From Acidithiobacillus sulfuriphilus (GTDB lineage Bacteria > Pseudomonadota > Gammaproteobacteria > Acidithiobacillales > Acidithiobacillaceae), in the NCBI RefSeq assembly GCF_003721225.1, contig NZ_RIZI01000089.1, positions 1 to 6,491 on the forward strand: a DNA stretch of 6,491 nucleotides. The letters are read 5' to 3'. The translations under genes and the position numbers were made by a program. The notes below the pieces were generated by a model. It was given only the letters and a program-made list of their open reading frames with translations. It made no database searches and was not told where the DNA came from. The stretch's first letter is position 1. The number at the start of each line of letters is the position of its first letter. This document shows, piece after piece, positions 1 through 6,176 of this stretch.

Positions 1-2
1 TT

Positions 3-860
3 CCCTGGGCGCGCTTGGTGGCCTTGATCGAGCCCCATTATCCCCGAGGCGGTAGCGGCCGCAAGCCGATGCCGTTGGAGCGCATGCTACGCATTCATTT
101 TCTGCAGCAGTGGTATGCCTACTCGGATCCTGGCATGGAAGAAGCCCTCTACGAGATCCCGCTGCTGCGGCAATTCGTGGGTATCGATCTGGGCCGGGAC
201 TTCGTTCCCGATGAAACGACCCTCTTGAAATTCCGTCGTCTGCTGGAGCGGCACGACCTTGCGCGCGCGATCTTCGAGGAAGTGCAGGTGGTCCTGCGGG
301 AGAAAGGCTTGCTGCTGCAGGAAGGCAGGATGGTGGACGCCACCCTGATCCATGCGCCGAGTTCCACCAAAAACCGGGAACGGAAACGGGACCCGGAGAT
401 GAGCTCGACGAAAAAGGGGAATCAGTGGTACTTCGGGATGAAGGCCCATGTGGCGACGGATCTGCAAGGGATTGTCGAAGCGGTGGAGGTCACGACGGCG
501 AAGGTCCCGGACCACAAAGCCCTGGACGCCTTGCTGACGGGAGAAGAACGGGTCGTTCTGGCGGACCGGGGCTACGACTATCCCTCAGTCCACGAGCGCC
601 TGGCCGCGCAGGGAACCCAGGACGCCGTGGCCTTGCGCCGCACTCCCGGGCAGAGGAAAGGTCTGGCGGCCCTGAAGCGCTACAACCGGAGTGTGGCCCG
701 GATCCGTGCCTTGGGAGAGCACGCCTTTCGGGTGCTGAAGTGCCAGTTCGGCTACCGCAAGGCCCGCTACCGGGGTCTGGCCAAGAACGGCGCCCAGCTC
801 ACCACGCTCTTTGCCCTGGCCAATCTCCACCTGCTGCGGCGTCGCCTGCTGACTGCCTGA
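3..860 (+). CDS. IS5-family transposase, 5' end outside window
   Basis: This DDE transposase would cut and rejoin the ends of its own IS element. The reading frame is open to the left edge and reads P-W-A-R-L-V-A-L-I-E-P-H-Y-P, typical of the start of IS5-group transposases, so the true start lies upstream; the TTG at 15 is internal. The N-terminal IS5 DNA-binding region (LERMLRIHFLQQW) is followed by the RNase-H-like core. The three catalytic acids are visible: D in VDATLI (codon 336-338), D in LADRGY (codon 564-566) and E in ALGEHAF (codon 717-719). The IS4/IS5-type signature R-3-E-6-K is intact around RALGEHAFRVLK. The C-terminus is complete, ending at TGA 858-860. It is GC-rich, unlike the gene that follows. 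The family call is secure, the exact IS name is not. Confidence 0.93.
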   Translation, partial: PWARLVALIEPHYPRGGSGRKPMPLERMLRIHFLQQWYAYSDPGMEEALYEIPLLRQFVGIDLGRDFVPDETTLLKFRRLLERHDLARAIFEEVQVVLREKGLLLQEGRMVDATLIHAPSSTKNRERKRDPEMSSTKKGNQWYFGMKAHVATDLQGIVEAVEVTTAKVPDHKALDALLTGEERVVLADRGYDYPSVHERLAAQGTQDAVALRRTPGQRKGLAALKRYNRSVARIRALGEHAFRVLKCQFGYRKARYRGLAKNGAQLTTLFALANLHLLRRRLLTA

Positions 861-972
861 GGCGTACCGCGCCCAAAATCCGCCCCAAGGGGCAGAATGG
901 ACGGGATCTCGCCCACAAAATCGCTGAATGGGCCTATTTCGGGCAAATGCGCGGGGAGAAATCGGCGTTTTC

Positions 973-2148
973 ATGCCTGATCAGGGGCTCCCTAAGAACC
1001 CATTGGATAAAAATATTGAAGAAAAGACAGTAGGATTACTTCAACGCGTTGTTCAGACGATGTTACCCGCCACCGATTCAATTGGAGTATTACTTTCTGG
1101 TGGTTTTGATTCGAGTTTAATTGCAGGACTACTTGCTGCTTATAGAAACGATCATAATTTACTCTTGATAAATAGCAGGGCGAATGATTCTTGGGTTTCT
1201 GATGAGCGATATTGCGCCCGTGTTGTGGCGGACATGATTAATGTGCCACTTATTGAGCAAAAATATAATCTTGACAGGAGCGTAGTCCTAGATATTGGTG
1301 AAATCCCTTGTGCCCCTCGTCCGGTTGATACTGTTCTTGCTTTGGAATTCTACAGAGCACTGAGCACTATCGCAAACGATATAGGCGTTGGTACATTTTT
1401 TACAGGTCATGGCGGCGACCAACTTTTTTTGTCGCTCCTAACTCATCATTTTATACTAGATTATATTAGAGATATTGGCTTCGACCGCAACGTAATATTC
1501 TATTTTATAAATTACCTTTCAAACACTAAAAAAGGCGTTAGTGGGATATTTTTAGATGTGCTGAAGGACCTCGTGTTCCAGCCGAAGACAATTATAGATA
1601 GGCGGGCGCAGCACCACAACAGGTACCTTATAAACACTAATGTCTGGAAAAGATGGGATAATGAGAGCGGTATATTGGAGCATGTAATACCAAAACAAGT
1701 AGGTTTTTCAAAGGCATGGCAGTTGTTAGGTTTGTTAGATTACGATTCGTTTTCTAGTCCGTTTGAGGTCGAAAATTATCGATTTGTGCATCCCTTCTGC
1801 TCACAGCCATTGTGGGAGCATTTCCTTTCTCTGCCGTCGTATATCCTATTAGACGGTGGGATATCGCGCGGTTTTATACGTCGCGTTTCATCTACGATTG
1901 TCCCCCCTGTTATTACGCATCGTTTTTCAAAGGGTGGCGGCGGCCCCCTTATGCAAAATCATGCGAAGCATAGAATTAATCAAGACTTTCTTCGCTCCGG
2001 TATTCTTGTGGCAAGGAATTATGTCGACTTGAAAGCGTTGGAAAAAGCATTTGCCCAGGTAGATCAACCGAAGGCATACAATAGAATCTGTGATCTCCTA
2101 TCTATTGAAATTTGGCTTCAAAACTTAATGTGTTTCGTCAACGGATGA
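973..2148 (+). CDS. Lasso peptide cyclase (C protein), N-terminally truncated
   Basis: Asparagine-synthetase-B-like enzyme of the lasso cyclase type. Such proteins adenylate an Asp/Glu side chain of the precursor core and close the macrolactam ring. Numbered from ATG 973 (391 aa), the ATP-pyrophosphatase loop SGGFDSS is at residues 42-48, a TGHGGDQLF segment at 144-152, and the C-terminal RFSKGGGG at 317-324, which resembles the R-x-SKGG element near the end of lasso cyclases. Family members are usually about 600 aa with a glutaminase-like domain of about 200 aa first; that whole domain is missing. IS element A ends about 35 residues before the PP-loop, so the cut lies close to the domain boundary. 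The frame continues into the IS repeat, and ATG 973 (or an in-frame start at 928) is IS-supplied; a GGGGAG lies 14 bases upstream of 973. The gene is AT-rich with no internal stop, so the truncation looks recent. It is probably inactive as a cyclase. An ordinary asparagine synthetase is less likely given the adjacent exporter and the C-terminal sequence. Confidence 0.82.
   Translation: MPDQGLPKNPLDKNIEEKTVGLLQRVVQTMLPATDSIGVLLSGGFDSSLIAGLLAAYRNDHNLLLINSRANDSWVSDERYCARVVADMINVPLIEQKYNLDRSVVLDIGEIPCAPRPVDTVLALEFYRALSTIANDIGVGTFFTGHGGDQLFLSLLTHHFILDYIRDIGFDRNVIFYFINYLSNTKKGVSGIFLDVLKDLVFQPKTIIDRRAQHHNRYLINTNVWKRWDNESGILEHVIPKQVGFSKAWQLLGLLDYDSFSSPFEVENYRFVHPFCSQPLWEHFLSLPSYILLDGGISRGFIRRVSSTIVPPVITHRFSKGGGGPLMQNHAKHRINQDFLRSGILVARNYVDLKALEKAFAQVDQPKAYNRICDLLSIEIWLQNLMCFVNG
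976..992 (-). repeat. Right terminal inverted repeat of IS element A
   Basis: Read on the minus strand this is GGGAGCCCCTGATCAGG. It matches the left end of the second IS element (5617-5633, GGGAGCCTCTGATCTAG) at 14 of 17 positions, and both are bordered on the outside by TTA. This pairing is what defines the IS boundaries on the two sides of the cargo genes. The TTA border fits the short TA-containing target sites used by IS5-family elements, or it could be part of the repeat itself. Confidence 0.75.
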
Positions 2149-2166
2149 CAAGCAAGGTATGACCGG

Positions 2167-2319
2167 ATGCCCGCGCTGGTCAGGATGGTCAGTTTACATA
2201 GGCCAATGAAAATAATACAATACGCGGGTGGTAATGAACACGAAAAATTCATATTGGCTGCTATGGCTGAGGCGGTTCTGGCTATTGTACTCGCAGGAGA
2301 AAATCTCGTTAATGTCTAA
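2167..2319 (+). CDS. Possible small protein, 50 aa, unknown
   Basis: This short ORF lies 18 bases after the cyclase stop and 20 bases before the exporter start, in the same orientation, and fills the gap almost exactly. An AAGG (2154-2157) is 9 bases before ATG 2167; internal ATGs at 2185 and 2206 would give 44 or 37 aa. The product begins MPALVRMVSLHRPMKII and has a hydrophobic alanine-rich stretch (ILAAMAEAVLAIVLAG, about residues 33-48) ending ENLVNV. It lacks the Thr at -2 followed by a Gly core with Asp/Glu at 7-9 that marks lasso precursors, so it is not a convincing precursor. It might be a small membrane-associated helper, a relic of a longer gene, or chance. Not recognised. Confidence 0.35.
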   Translation: MPALVRMVSLHRPMKIIQYAGGNEHEKFILAAMAEAVLAIVLAGENLVNV

Positions 2320-2339
2320 ATTAGAGAGGCGATGTTGCT

Positions 2340-4115
2340 ATGATGGAAAGTCTGCGGCGCAGATTTAGCGATCGATTAAAAAAAATTAATGAATTCTTTC
2401 ATCTCTTGCGAAAGTCGCTAGGGTACGCACCTCGGTCAGCCCTTCCGATAGTGCTCGGGGTGATTTTCCTGGACAGCGTACTGATTGCGGCCACTCCGCT
2501 TGCTTTGCGCGGAGCTGTTAACGAACTTGCTGGTCATGCAGCGGGCCTAGCGCTCGGCTATGTCGCACTCTACGTGGTACTCGAAGCCGCCAGCGCGGGC
2601 GGTACCGCAGCCTTTATAAATCGCTCCTACGCTCGTCTCGAATATGGGGTTCGCTATATGCTTACTACGCAGGCTTACCATCATTTACTAGATCTGCCGC
2701 AGGCCACGTATCTGACACGCAAGGTCGGTCAACTGACCACAATTGTTGGTAAGGGTCTTCAGGGCGCGGTGAGCGTTCAGCAGGCGTTGATACGCGGCCT
2801 GCTCCCGGCTGTTCTTCAGGTATTATTGGTTGGCGGGATTTTGTTCGGGACGGTACCGCCTACTATAGCAATTATCTTTGTTGTATTCGTTGTTTTTTAT
2901 GGAGTGATATTTAGACACAACTTGTTGCTGATCATGGCAGGCCAGCGTGAGTGTGTTAGCGCTGACATAGAGGCATCAGCCTTGGCAACCGACGCGGTAA
3001 TCAACCATGAGACGATCAAATTGTTCGGGGCCGGAACCGAACTATCCACTCGAATAGATGCAGCATATTCGTCGAGTCGGGATCGATGGATATCCTACGC
3101 AGGAATGACCGCCAAGAGTTTTGGACAGACCGCACTCGTGACACTCACCTGCTTTGGTGTCGCGCTTTACCTAACTGCAGAGCAGACGTTGCGGGGCGCG
3201 ATGACAGTTGGCGGTTTTGTCATGGTTTCTGCCTATTTCCTGAGGCTGATCGAGCCTATCCGTTTTTTGTTTGGTGGAGTAGGGCGGCTCGCTGGCGGTC
3301 TCGTCGATTTCCAGCAACTTCTAGGCCTTCTGTCAGAGCCGGTCGAGCTTGAGACGGGCGATCCTGTTCTGCCTGGGAACGGTCCACTTACTTTAGAGTT
3401 TGATCGGGTTGCCTTCGCGTATCCGGGGCGGGAAAACGTGCTGGACGAGATCAGCTTCAAGGTACCCGCTGGGCGGGCCGTCGCCCTCGTTGGCGCGAGC
3501 GGGGCTGGAAAGTCGACCATCGCCCGGCTAATCTTTCGCTTGTATTCGCCGGACCGCGGAGCGATCTTCGTCGACGGCGTTGCGATTGACCGCTTCACGC
3601 CCGCAGCAATTCGCGCTGCGATCGCCATCGTACCGCAGGACACCGTGTTGTTCCACGACAGCATCGCTGCTAACATCGGTTTCGCGCGACCAGACGCGAG
3701 CGCTGCGGAGATCGACGAGGCGGTTTGTCTCGCGGGGCTCGCACCTCTGATCGAACGCCTACCAGATGGGCTGGAAACCATTGTCGGCGAGCGGGGGCTT
3801 AAACTCTCCGGTGGCGAGAAGCAGCGGGTGGCAATCGCGCGGGCGATCCTGAAGCGCCCCCGACTGTTCGTGCTCGACGAAGCGACCAGCGCACTTGACA
3901 GCGCGACCGAAAGGACGATCCTCGACAATCTCGCGCGGACCACGGCGGGTGTGACGACGATCATGATCGCACATCGACTTTCGGCGATCCGCGCGGCGAA
4001 CGAAATCCTTGTGATCGATCACGGTAGGGTCGTTGAACAAGGCAATCACGCCGAACTGCTGGTGCGGGATGGTCTCTATGCGCATATGTGGCGAGCACAG
4101 ACCGAGCATTCATAG
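2340..4115 (+). CDS. ABC exporter, fused permease and ATPase (lasso D-type)
   Basis: Half-size ABC exporter (591 aa) that should dimerise in the inner membrane and pump a substrate outward, here presumably the mature lasso peptide, as McjD does for microcin J25. Residues about 34-312 form the transmembrane domain with roughly six hydrophobic helices. The stretch NHETIKLFG near residue 222 resembles Atm1/heavy-metal-type exporters. The nucleotide-binding domain has all motifs: Walker A GASGAGKST (385-393), Q-loop Q433, signature LSGGEKQ (489-495), Walker B LFVLDE (509-514) and H-loop H545. There is no N-terminal C39 peptidase domain, so it is not a leader-cleaving bacteriocin exporter. ATG 2340 is preceded by GAGAGG at 2324-2329; ATG 2343 is an alternative. 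The N-terminal part is 35-55% GC in sampled lines and the ATPase part about 65%. The ORF is full length. The substrate is inferred from the neighbouring cyclase; a general Atm1-like exporter is the alternative. Confidence 0.92.
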   Translation: MMESLRRRFSDRLKKINEFFHLLRKSLGYAPRSALPIVLGVIFLDSVLIAATPLALRGAVNELAGHAAGLALGYVALYVVLEAASAGGTAAFINRSYARLEYGVRYMLTTQAYHHLLDLPQATYLTRKVGQLTTIVGKGLQGAVSVQQALIRGLLPAVLQVLLVGGILFGTVPPTIAIIFVVFVVFYGVIFRHNLLLIMAGQRECVSADIEASALATDAVINHETIKLFGAGTELSTRIDAAYSSSRDRWISYAGMTAKSFGQTALVTLTCFGVALYLTAEQTLRGAMTVGGFVMVSAYFLRLIEPIRFLFGGVGRLAGGLVDFQQLLGLLSEPVELETGDPVLPGNGPLTLEFDRVAFAYPGRENVLDEISFKVPAGRAVALVGASGAGKSTIARLIFRLYSPDRGAIFVDGVAIDRFTPAAIRAAIAIVPQDTVLFHDSIAANIGFARPDASAAEIDEAVCLAGLAPLIERLPDGLETIVGERGLKLSGGEKQRVAIARAILKRPRLFVLDEATSALDSATERTILDNLARTTAGVTTIMIAHRLSAIRAANEILVIDHGRVVEQGNHAELLVRDGLYAHMWRAQTEHS

Positions 4116-4123
4116 GATACGAG

Positions 4124-4195
4124 ATGTGGACAGAAAGCGTAATGGCTCGGCCACTGACGACTGTTGTACCACGCGCCATGCGGGCTATGCCATGA
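4124..4195 (+). CDS. Possible 23-aa peptide ORF after the exporter
   Basis: A tiny ORF (begins MWTESVMARPLTTVV, ends RAMRAMP) starts 9 bases after the exporter stop codon. An AGGA (4114-4117), overlapping that stop codon, lies 6 bases before the ATG, which is good ribosome-binding spacing and suggests translational coupling. Its TGA (4193-4195) overlaps the ATG of the next short ORF. It has no lasso core pattern (no Thr, one residue, then Gly) and no recognisable domain. It could be the start of a decayed downstream gene or chance. Confidence 0.25.
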   Translation: MWTESVMARPLTTVVPRAMRAMP

Positions 4196-4252
4196 GTTCC
4201 ATGTGCGCCGACGTATTGAGTCGATTTTGGCTGGACGAAGACCGTAGGCGGG

Positions 4253-4435
4253 ATGCGTAAAATGCGCTTTTGGGGATTGGAGCGTATCGGATTACACTTT
4301 TCCATCGCCGCCGGCCTACGATATCCTGCGTATCGCTCGACTGGGCACGGCATAATAAAGCACCAAAACTTCGTAAAATATGCAAGACAGGAACTGCGAG
4401 TACTGTTTTTCAATCTTTTCTATTATAACGGATAG
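4253..4435 (+). CDS. Possible 60-aa protein, unknown
   Basis: The ORF begins MRKMRFWGLERIGLHF and ends FFNLFYYNG, and is basic and aromatic-rich. It overlaps the end of a 22-aa ORF (4192-4260). The start at 4253 has no clear ribosome-binding site; an ATG at 4262 is an alternative. The AT-rich 3' half matches the composition of the Fic gene that follows 53 bases later. No motif is recognised. The RSTGHG segment was examined as a possible leader/core junction but has no Asp/Glu at ring position 7-9. It may be a relic or spurious. Confidence 0.25.
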   Translation: MRKMRFWGLERIGLHFSIAAGLRYPAYRSTGHGIIKHQNFVKYARQELRVLFFNLFYYNG

Positions 4436-4488
4436 CGCTGAAATCTATTTTCAAGTAGCCTCTAAGTGTGTTAAGCTAGTTGGTGCCC

Positions 4489-5532
4489 ATGCTATATCAG
4501 AACACGGGGATGTCAAGTGAGTTAGCATGTATCGCAGCTATATGCGAGAGTCTTGGTCAGCCGGTTTCCATAACAGAGCTATATCTTCTCCTTCATAATT
4601 ATGGAGAAATAAGGACCATAAAAGACATTTTGAGGATAAGCGAGAAAATAGGGCTTGTATTACGCGTTGAAGCCTTTTCGGTAAGCGACATTAAAACATC
4701 AGCAATTGCATTCAAACGACCGTGCCGCGCATGCTTGGTATACCGCAGTTTCGACGGATCGATAAAAATTTTCGACCCTCTGCTGCGATCAGATACAACT
4801 TACACCACGAGTTTGCGAGAATTATTTCTTGAATTTACTCTCGTTCCTAACTTTTTGGACAATATCAAGAAAGATATTAAAGAAAAAGAAAATACGAAAC
4901 TTTGGTTGCTTCCGAATGATGTGTCGGTGCTATCAAGTTACGATGAATATCGAGACAATAAAGTCACCTGTGCAATTAAGAGAAAGATGAAACGATTGCA
5001 TCATACAGATAATGACACTGAACTATATCGGAAGGCCATTTCCCAGCGCGACGCAAATATAGAAGTTGTGTTTTCAGTGATTAATGGTCAAACACTAACC
5101 TTAGAATTGCTTAAAAAAATGCATGTAGCACTATATCGCAACGTTGCTCCAATTGGAGGGCTGATGCGGCCATGCAATTTTTCAAGAGACGGTGTTCCTT
5201 TCGTTGACTTCAAGAGAGTTAACGATCTTATTCATGCATGGTGCAATCATTTTGAAAAATTCAGGAGAGGCTACAGTAAACAATCATCAAAAACATATCT
5301 TGCCATGATATTATCTGACTTTAATGCAGTTCATCCATTTTGTGACGGTAACGGAACAATGCTAAAGGTGATTGTAGAAAATCTAAGTCGATCTACCGGA
5401 TTCCATATTGATTTCCATGAGGGCGATAAATCTCGAATCTATCGAGCCTTTCATATTGCTCGTACAATTAGCATTGTACCACTTGTAGAACTCCTGGGAG
5501 GTTCGGTGCGCCGGGAGACCGGCAAGGAGTAG
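4489..5532 (+). CDS. Degenerate C39-like domain fused to Fic domain
   Basis: Fic enzymes transfer AMP or a related phosphate-containing group from a nucleotide donor to protein hydroxyls. Numbered from ATG 4489 (347 aa; TTG 4480 and GTG 4483 are alternatives; no clear ribosome-binding site), residues about 1-118 resemble a C39 peptidase. The pattern Q4...S10-E11-L-A-C14 aligns with Q-x5-C-G-x-A-C, putting Ser10 at the catalytic Cys. No His is found in the expected strand (RACLVY, 80-85), and the following I-x-D-P (IFDP, 94-97) is kept. This domain therefore looks non-proteolytic, perhaps leader-binding. A lysine-rich linker (about 119-200) leads to the Fic fold (about 205-315), with a flap-like GLMRP (224-228) and the motif HPFCDGNGTMLK (282-293). 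The catalytic His, acidic residue and GNG are present, but the usual Arg residues are Thr290 and Lys293. The final eight residues (VRRETGKE) come from a group II intron starting at 5506, so the native C-terminus is lost. It is AT-rich. Fic is confident, the C39 resemblance moderate. Confidence 0.82.
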   Translation: MLYQNTGMSSELACIAAICESLGQPVSITELYLLLHNYGEIRTIKDILRISEKIGLVLRVEAFSVSDIKTSAIAFKRPCRACLVYRSFDGSIKIFDPLLRSDTTYTTSLRELFLEFTLVPNFLDNIKKDIKEKENTKLWLLPNDVSVLSSYDEYRDNKVTCAIKRKMKRLHHTDNDTELYRKAISQRDANIEVVFSVINGQTLTLELLKKMHVALYRNVAPIGGLMRPCNFSRDGVPFVDFKRVNDLIHAWCNHFEKFRRGYSKQSSKTYLAMILSDFNAVHPFCDGNGTMLKVIVENLSRSTGFHIDFHEGDKSRIYRAFHIARTISIVPLVELLGGSVRRETGKE

Positions 5533-5613
5533 AGGGTGAAAGTCCCCAACAGTGGAAGATATAGCGAATCACACTGTCCCCGAGTCATGCGTGGTGTTAC
5601 GTCCCGCAATAAT
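5506..5613 (+). mobile_element. 5' fragment of a group II intron (domain I start)
   Basis: The sequence begins GTGCGCC, the usual 5' start of bacterial group II introns, and contains GGGTGAAAGTCCC (5534-5546), a hallmark of domain I in these introns. It is highly structured. There is a 5-bp GCCGG/CCGGC stem with a GAGA tetraloop (5510-5523) and a 6-bp ACAGTG/CACTGT stem (5549-5554 with 5572-5577), followed by a CCCCGAGTCATGCGTGG stretch that I recall from such introns. Only about 108 bases remain before IS element B begins; the rest of domain I, the reverse transcriptase and domains V/VI are absent. It interrupts the 3' end of the Fic gene and cannot splice in this state. The exact intron class is not assigned. 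Confidence 0.72.
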
Positions 5614-6176
5614 TTAGGGAGCCTCTGATCTAGTCTTTTGAGGACCTCGAAAAACCTGCTGTTGAGCCCTTGTCATGATAAAATCAAAACAGGGCGGATG
5701 GAGATGAAGACCAGGGCATGAAGCCACGGAAGGGCGCGATCAAGACGGACCTGTTTGCAGCGGAATTGCACCAACGAAAGATCGACCAACTGGGTGATCC
5801 CTTGGTGCGGATCGGTAGGCATATCGACTTTACTGCTCTTGCCTCCGAGGTGGATCGGGTCGCACCGCGGCCTGTCGGTCCGCAAGGCGGCCGCCCACCC
5901 TACCCGACGGAAACCATGGTGCGGATACTGGTGCTCAAGCGCCTGTACAACCACTCCGATGAGCAGATGGAGTATCAACTACTGGATCGCCACAGCTATC
6001 AACGCTTCTGCGGCCTGCGGGATGCGGCCAATCTGCCGGATCGCACGACCATCTGGAATTTCGAGAACCGAATTGGCGCCGCCGGAGCAGAGGCACTGTT
6101 CACAGCGGTCGCGCAGCAATTTTTGCAGCATGGCTATGTGGCACGGGGCGGGCAAATCATCGATGCCACCCTAGCC
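5614..6176 (+). mobile_element. IS5-family element B, left portion, truncated
   Basis: It starts with TTA then the inverted repeat GGGAGCC... (5617) inside the group II intron fragment, followed by about 85 bases of leader and the transposase start at 5718. The right boundary is approximate: transposase similarity stops just after the first catalytic Asp (DATL, codon 6162-6164), and nothing beyond about 6176 looks like IS5. The element points the same way as element A, with a related terminal repeat but a clearly different transposase, so it belongs to another IS5 subgroup. Insertion order follows from nesting: intron into the Fic gene, then this IS into the intron, then loss of the IS right side. 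Confidence 0.8.
5617..5633 (+). repeat. Left terminal inverted repeat of IS element B
   Basis: GGGAGCCTCTGATCTAG matches the reversed right end of element A (976-992) at 14 of 17 positions, with mismatches at positions 8, 15 and 16. The three bases outside are TTA in both cases. The element's own right repeat is missing because of the truncation, so the assignment rests on the match with element A and on the transposase starting 85 bases inward. Confidence 0.7.

Larger units (their letters stand above)
1..995 (+). mobile_element. IS5-family element A, right portion
   Basis: This is the right part of an IS whose transposase reads toward the cargo genes. About 115-130 non-coding bases follow the transposase stop, ending in an inverted repeat whose outermost bases are GGGAGCC when read inward. 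The boundary is 992 if the flanking TAA (993-995) is target sequence, or 995 if TAA belongs to the repeat. Composition drops sharply to AT-rich immediately after it, and a lasso cyclase begins in mid-protein there, so the element interrupted or replaced the 5' part of that gene. The left end is outside the window, so target duplication cannot be checked. Confidence 0.85.
4116..4488. other. Spacer between exporter and Fic gene, no recognisable gene
   Basis: This 373-base gap carries no ORF that I recognise. It shifts from mixed composition at the left to AT-rich at the right (about 4370-4480). Three short + strand ORFs overlap end to start: 4124-4195 (23 aa), 4192-4260 (22 aa) and 4253-4435 (60 aa). 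They could be a small-gene chain or the frameshifted remains of one lost gene. The minus-strand ORF across this area begins opposite the spacer but runs back into the exporter's ATPase region and looks like a shadow. A TATAAC at about 4423 could be a -10 element for the downstream gene, but no good -35 partner at correct spacing is seen. No terminator hairpin with a T-run was found. Confidence 0.5.

Noticed and set aside
882..893. GCCCC-AA-GGGGC palindrome after the first transposase as a terminator
   Set aside because: The 2-base loop is too small for a normal hairpin and no T-run follows; it is likely just internal IS sequence.
87..974. Long minus-strand ORFs and a + strand frame (425-1033) overlapping the first transposase
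   Set aside because: They are shadows of a GC-rich transposase in other frames; translations are Pro/Arg/Gly-rich and resemble no family, while the transposase frame has all catalytic motifs.
2149..2339. Antisense ORF (begins MNFSCSLPPAYC) between cyclase and exporter as a precursor peptide
   Set aside because: It is antisense to all neighbours, runs into the cyclase 3' end, and lacks the Thr-x-Gly leader/core pattern.
4318..4380. RSTGHG segment in the 60-aa ORF as a lasso leader/core junction
   Set aside because: No Asp/Glu occurs at ring positions 7-9 and Thr is not at the -2 position, so ring closure would be impossible.
3233..4413. Minus-strand ORFs of 243, 116 and 150 aa over the exporter's ATPase half and the spacer
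   Set aside because: The ABC ATPase motifs on the + strand account for most of this sequence; the antisense translations are Ser/Arg-rich without domains.
5663..5690. TTGAGC ... TAAAAT as a promoter for the second transposase
   Set aside because: The spacing between the two hexamers is only about 11 bases, too short for a sigma-70 promoter.
5673..6174. Minus-strand 101-aa ORF and a second + frame of 139 aa inside the second transposase
   Set aside because: These are alternative frames of a clear IS5-family transposase, with no independent support.
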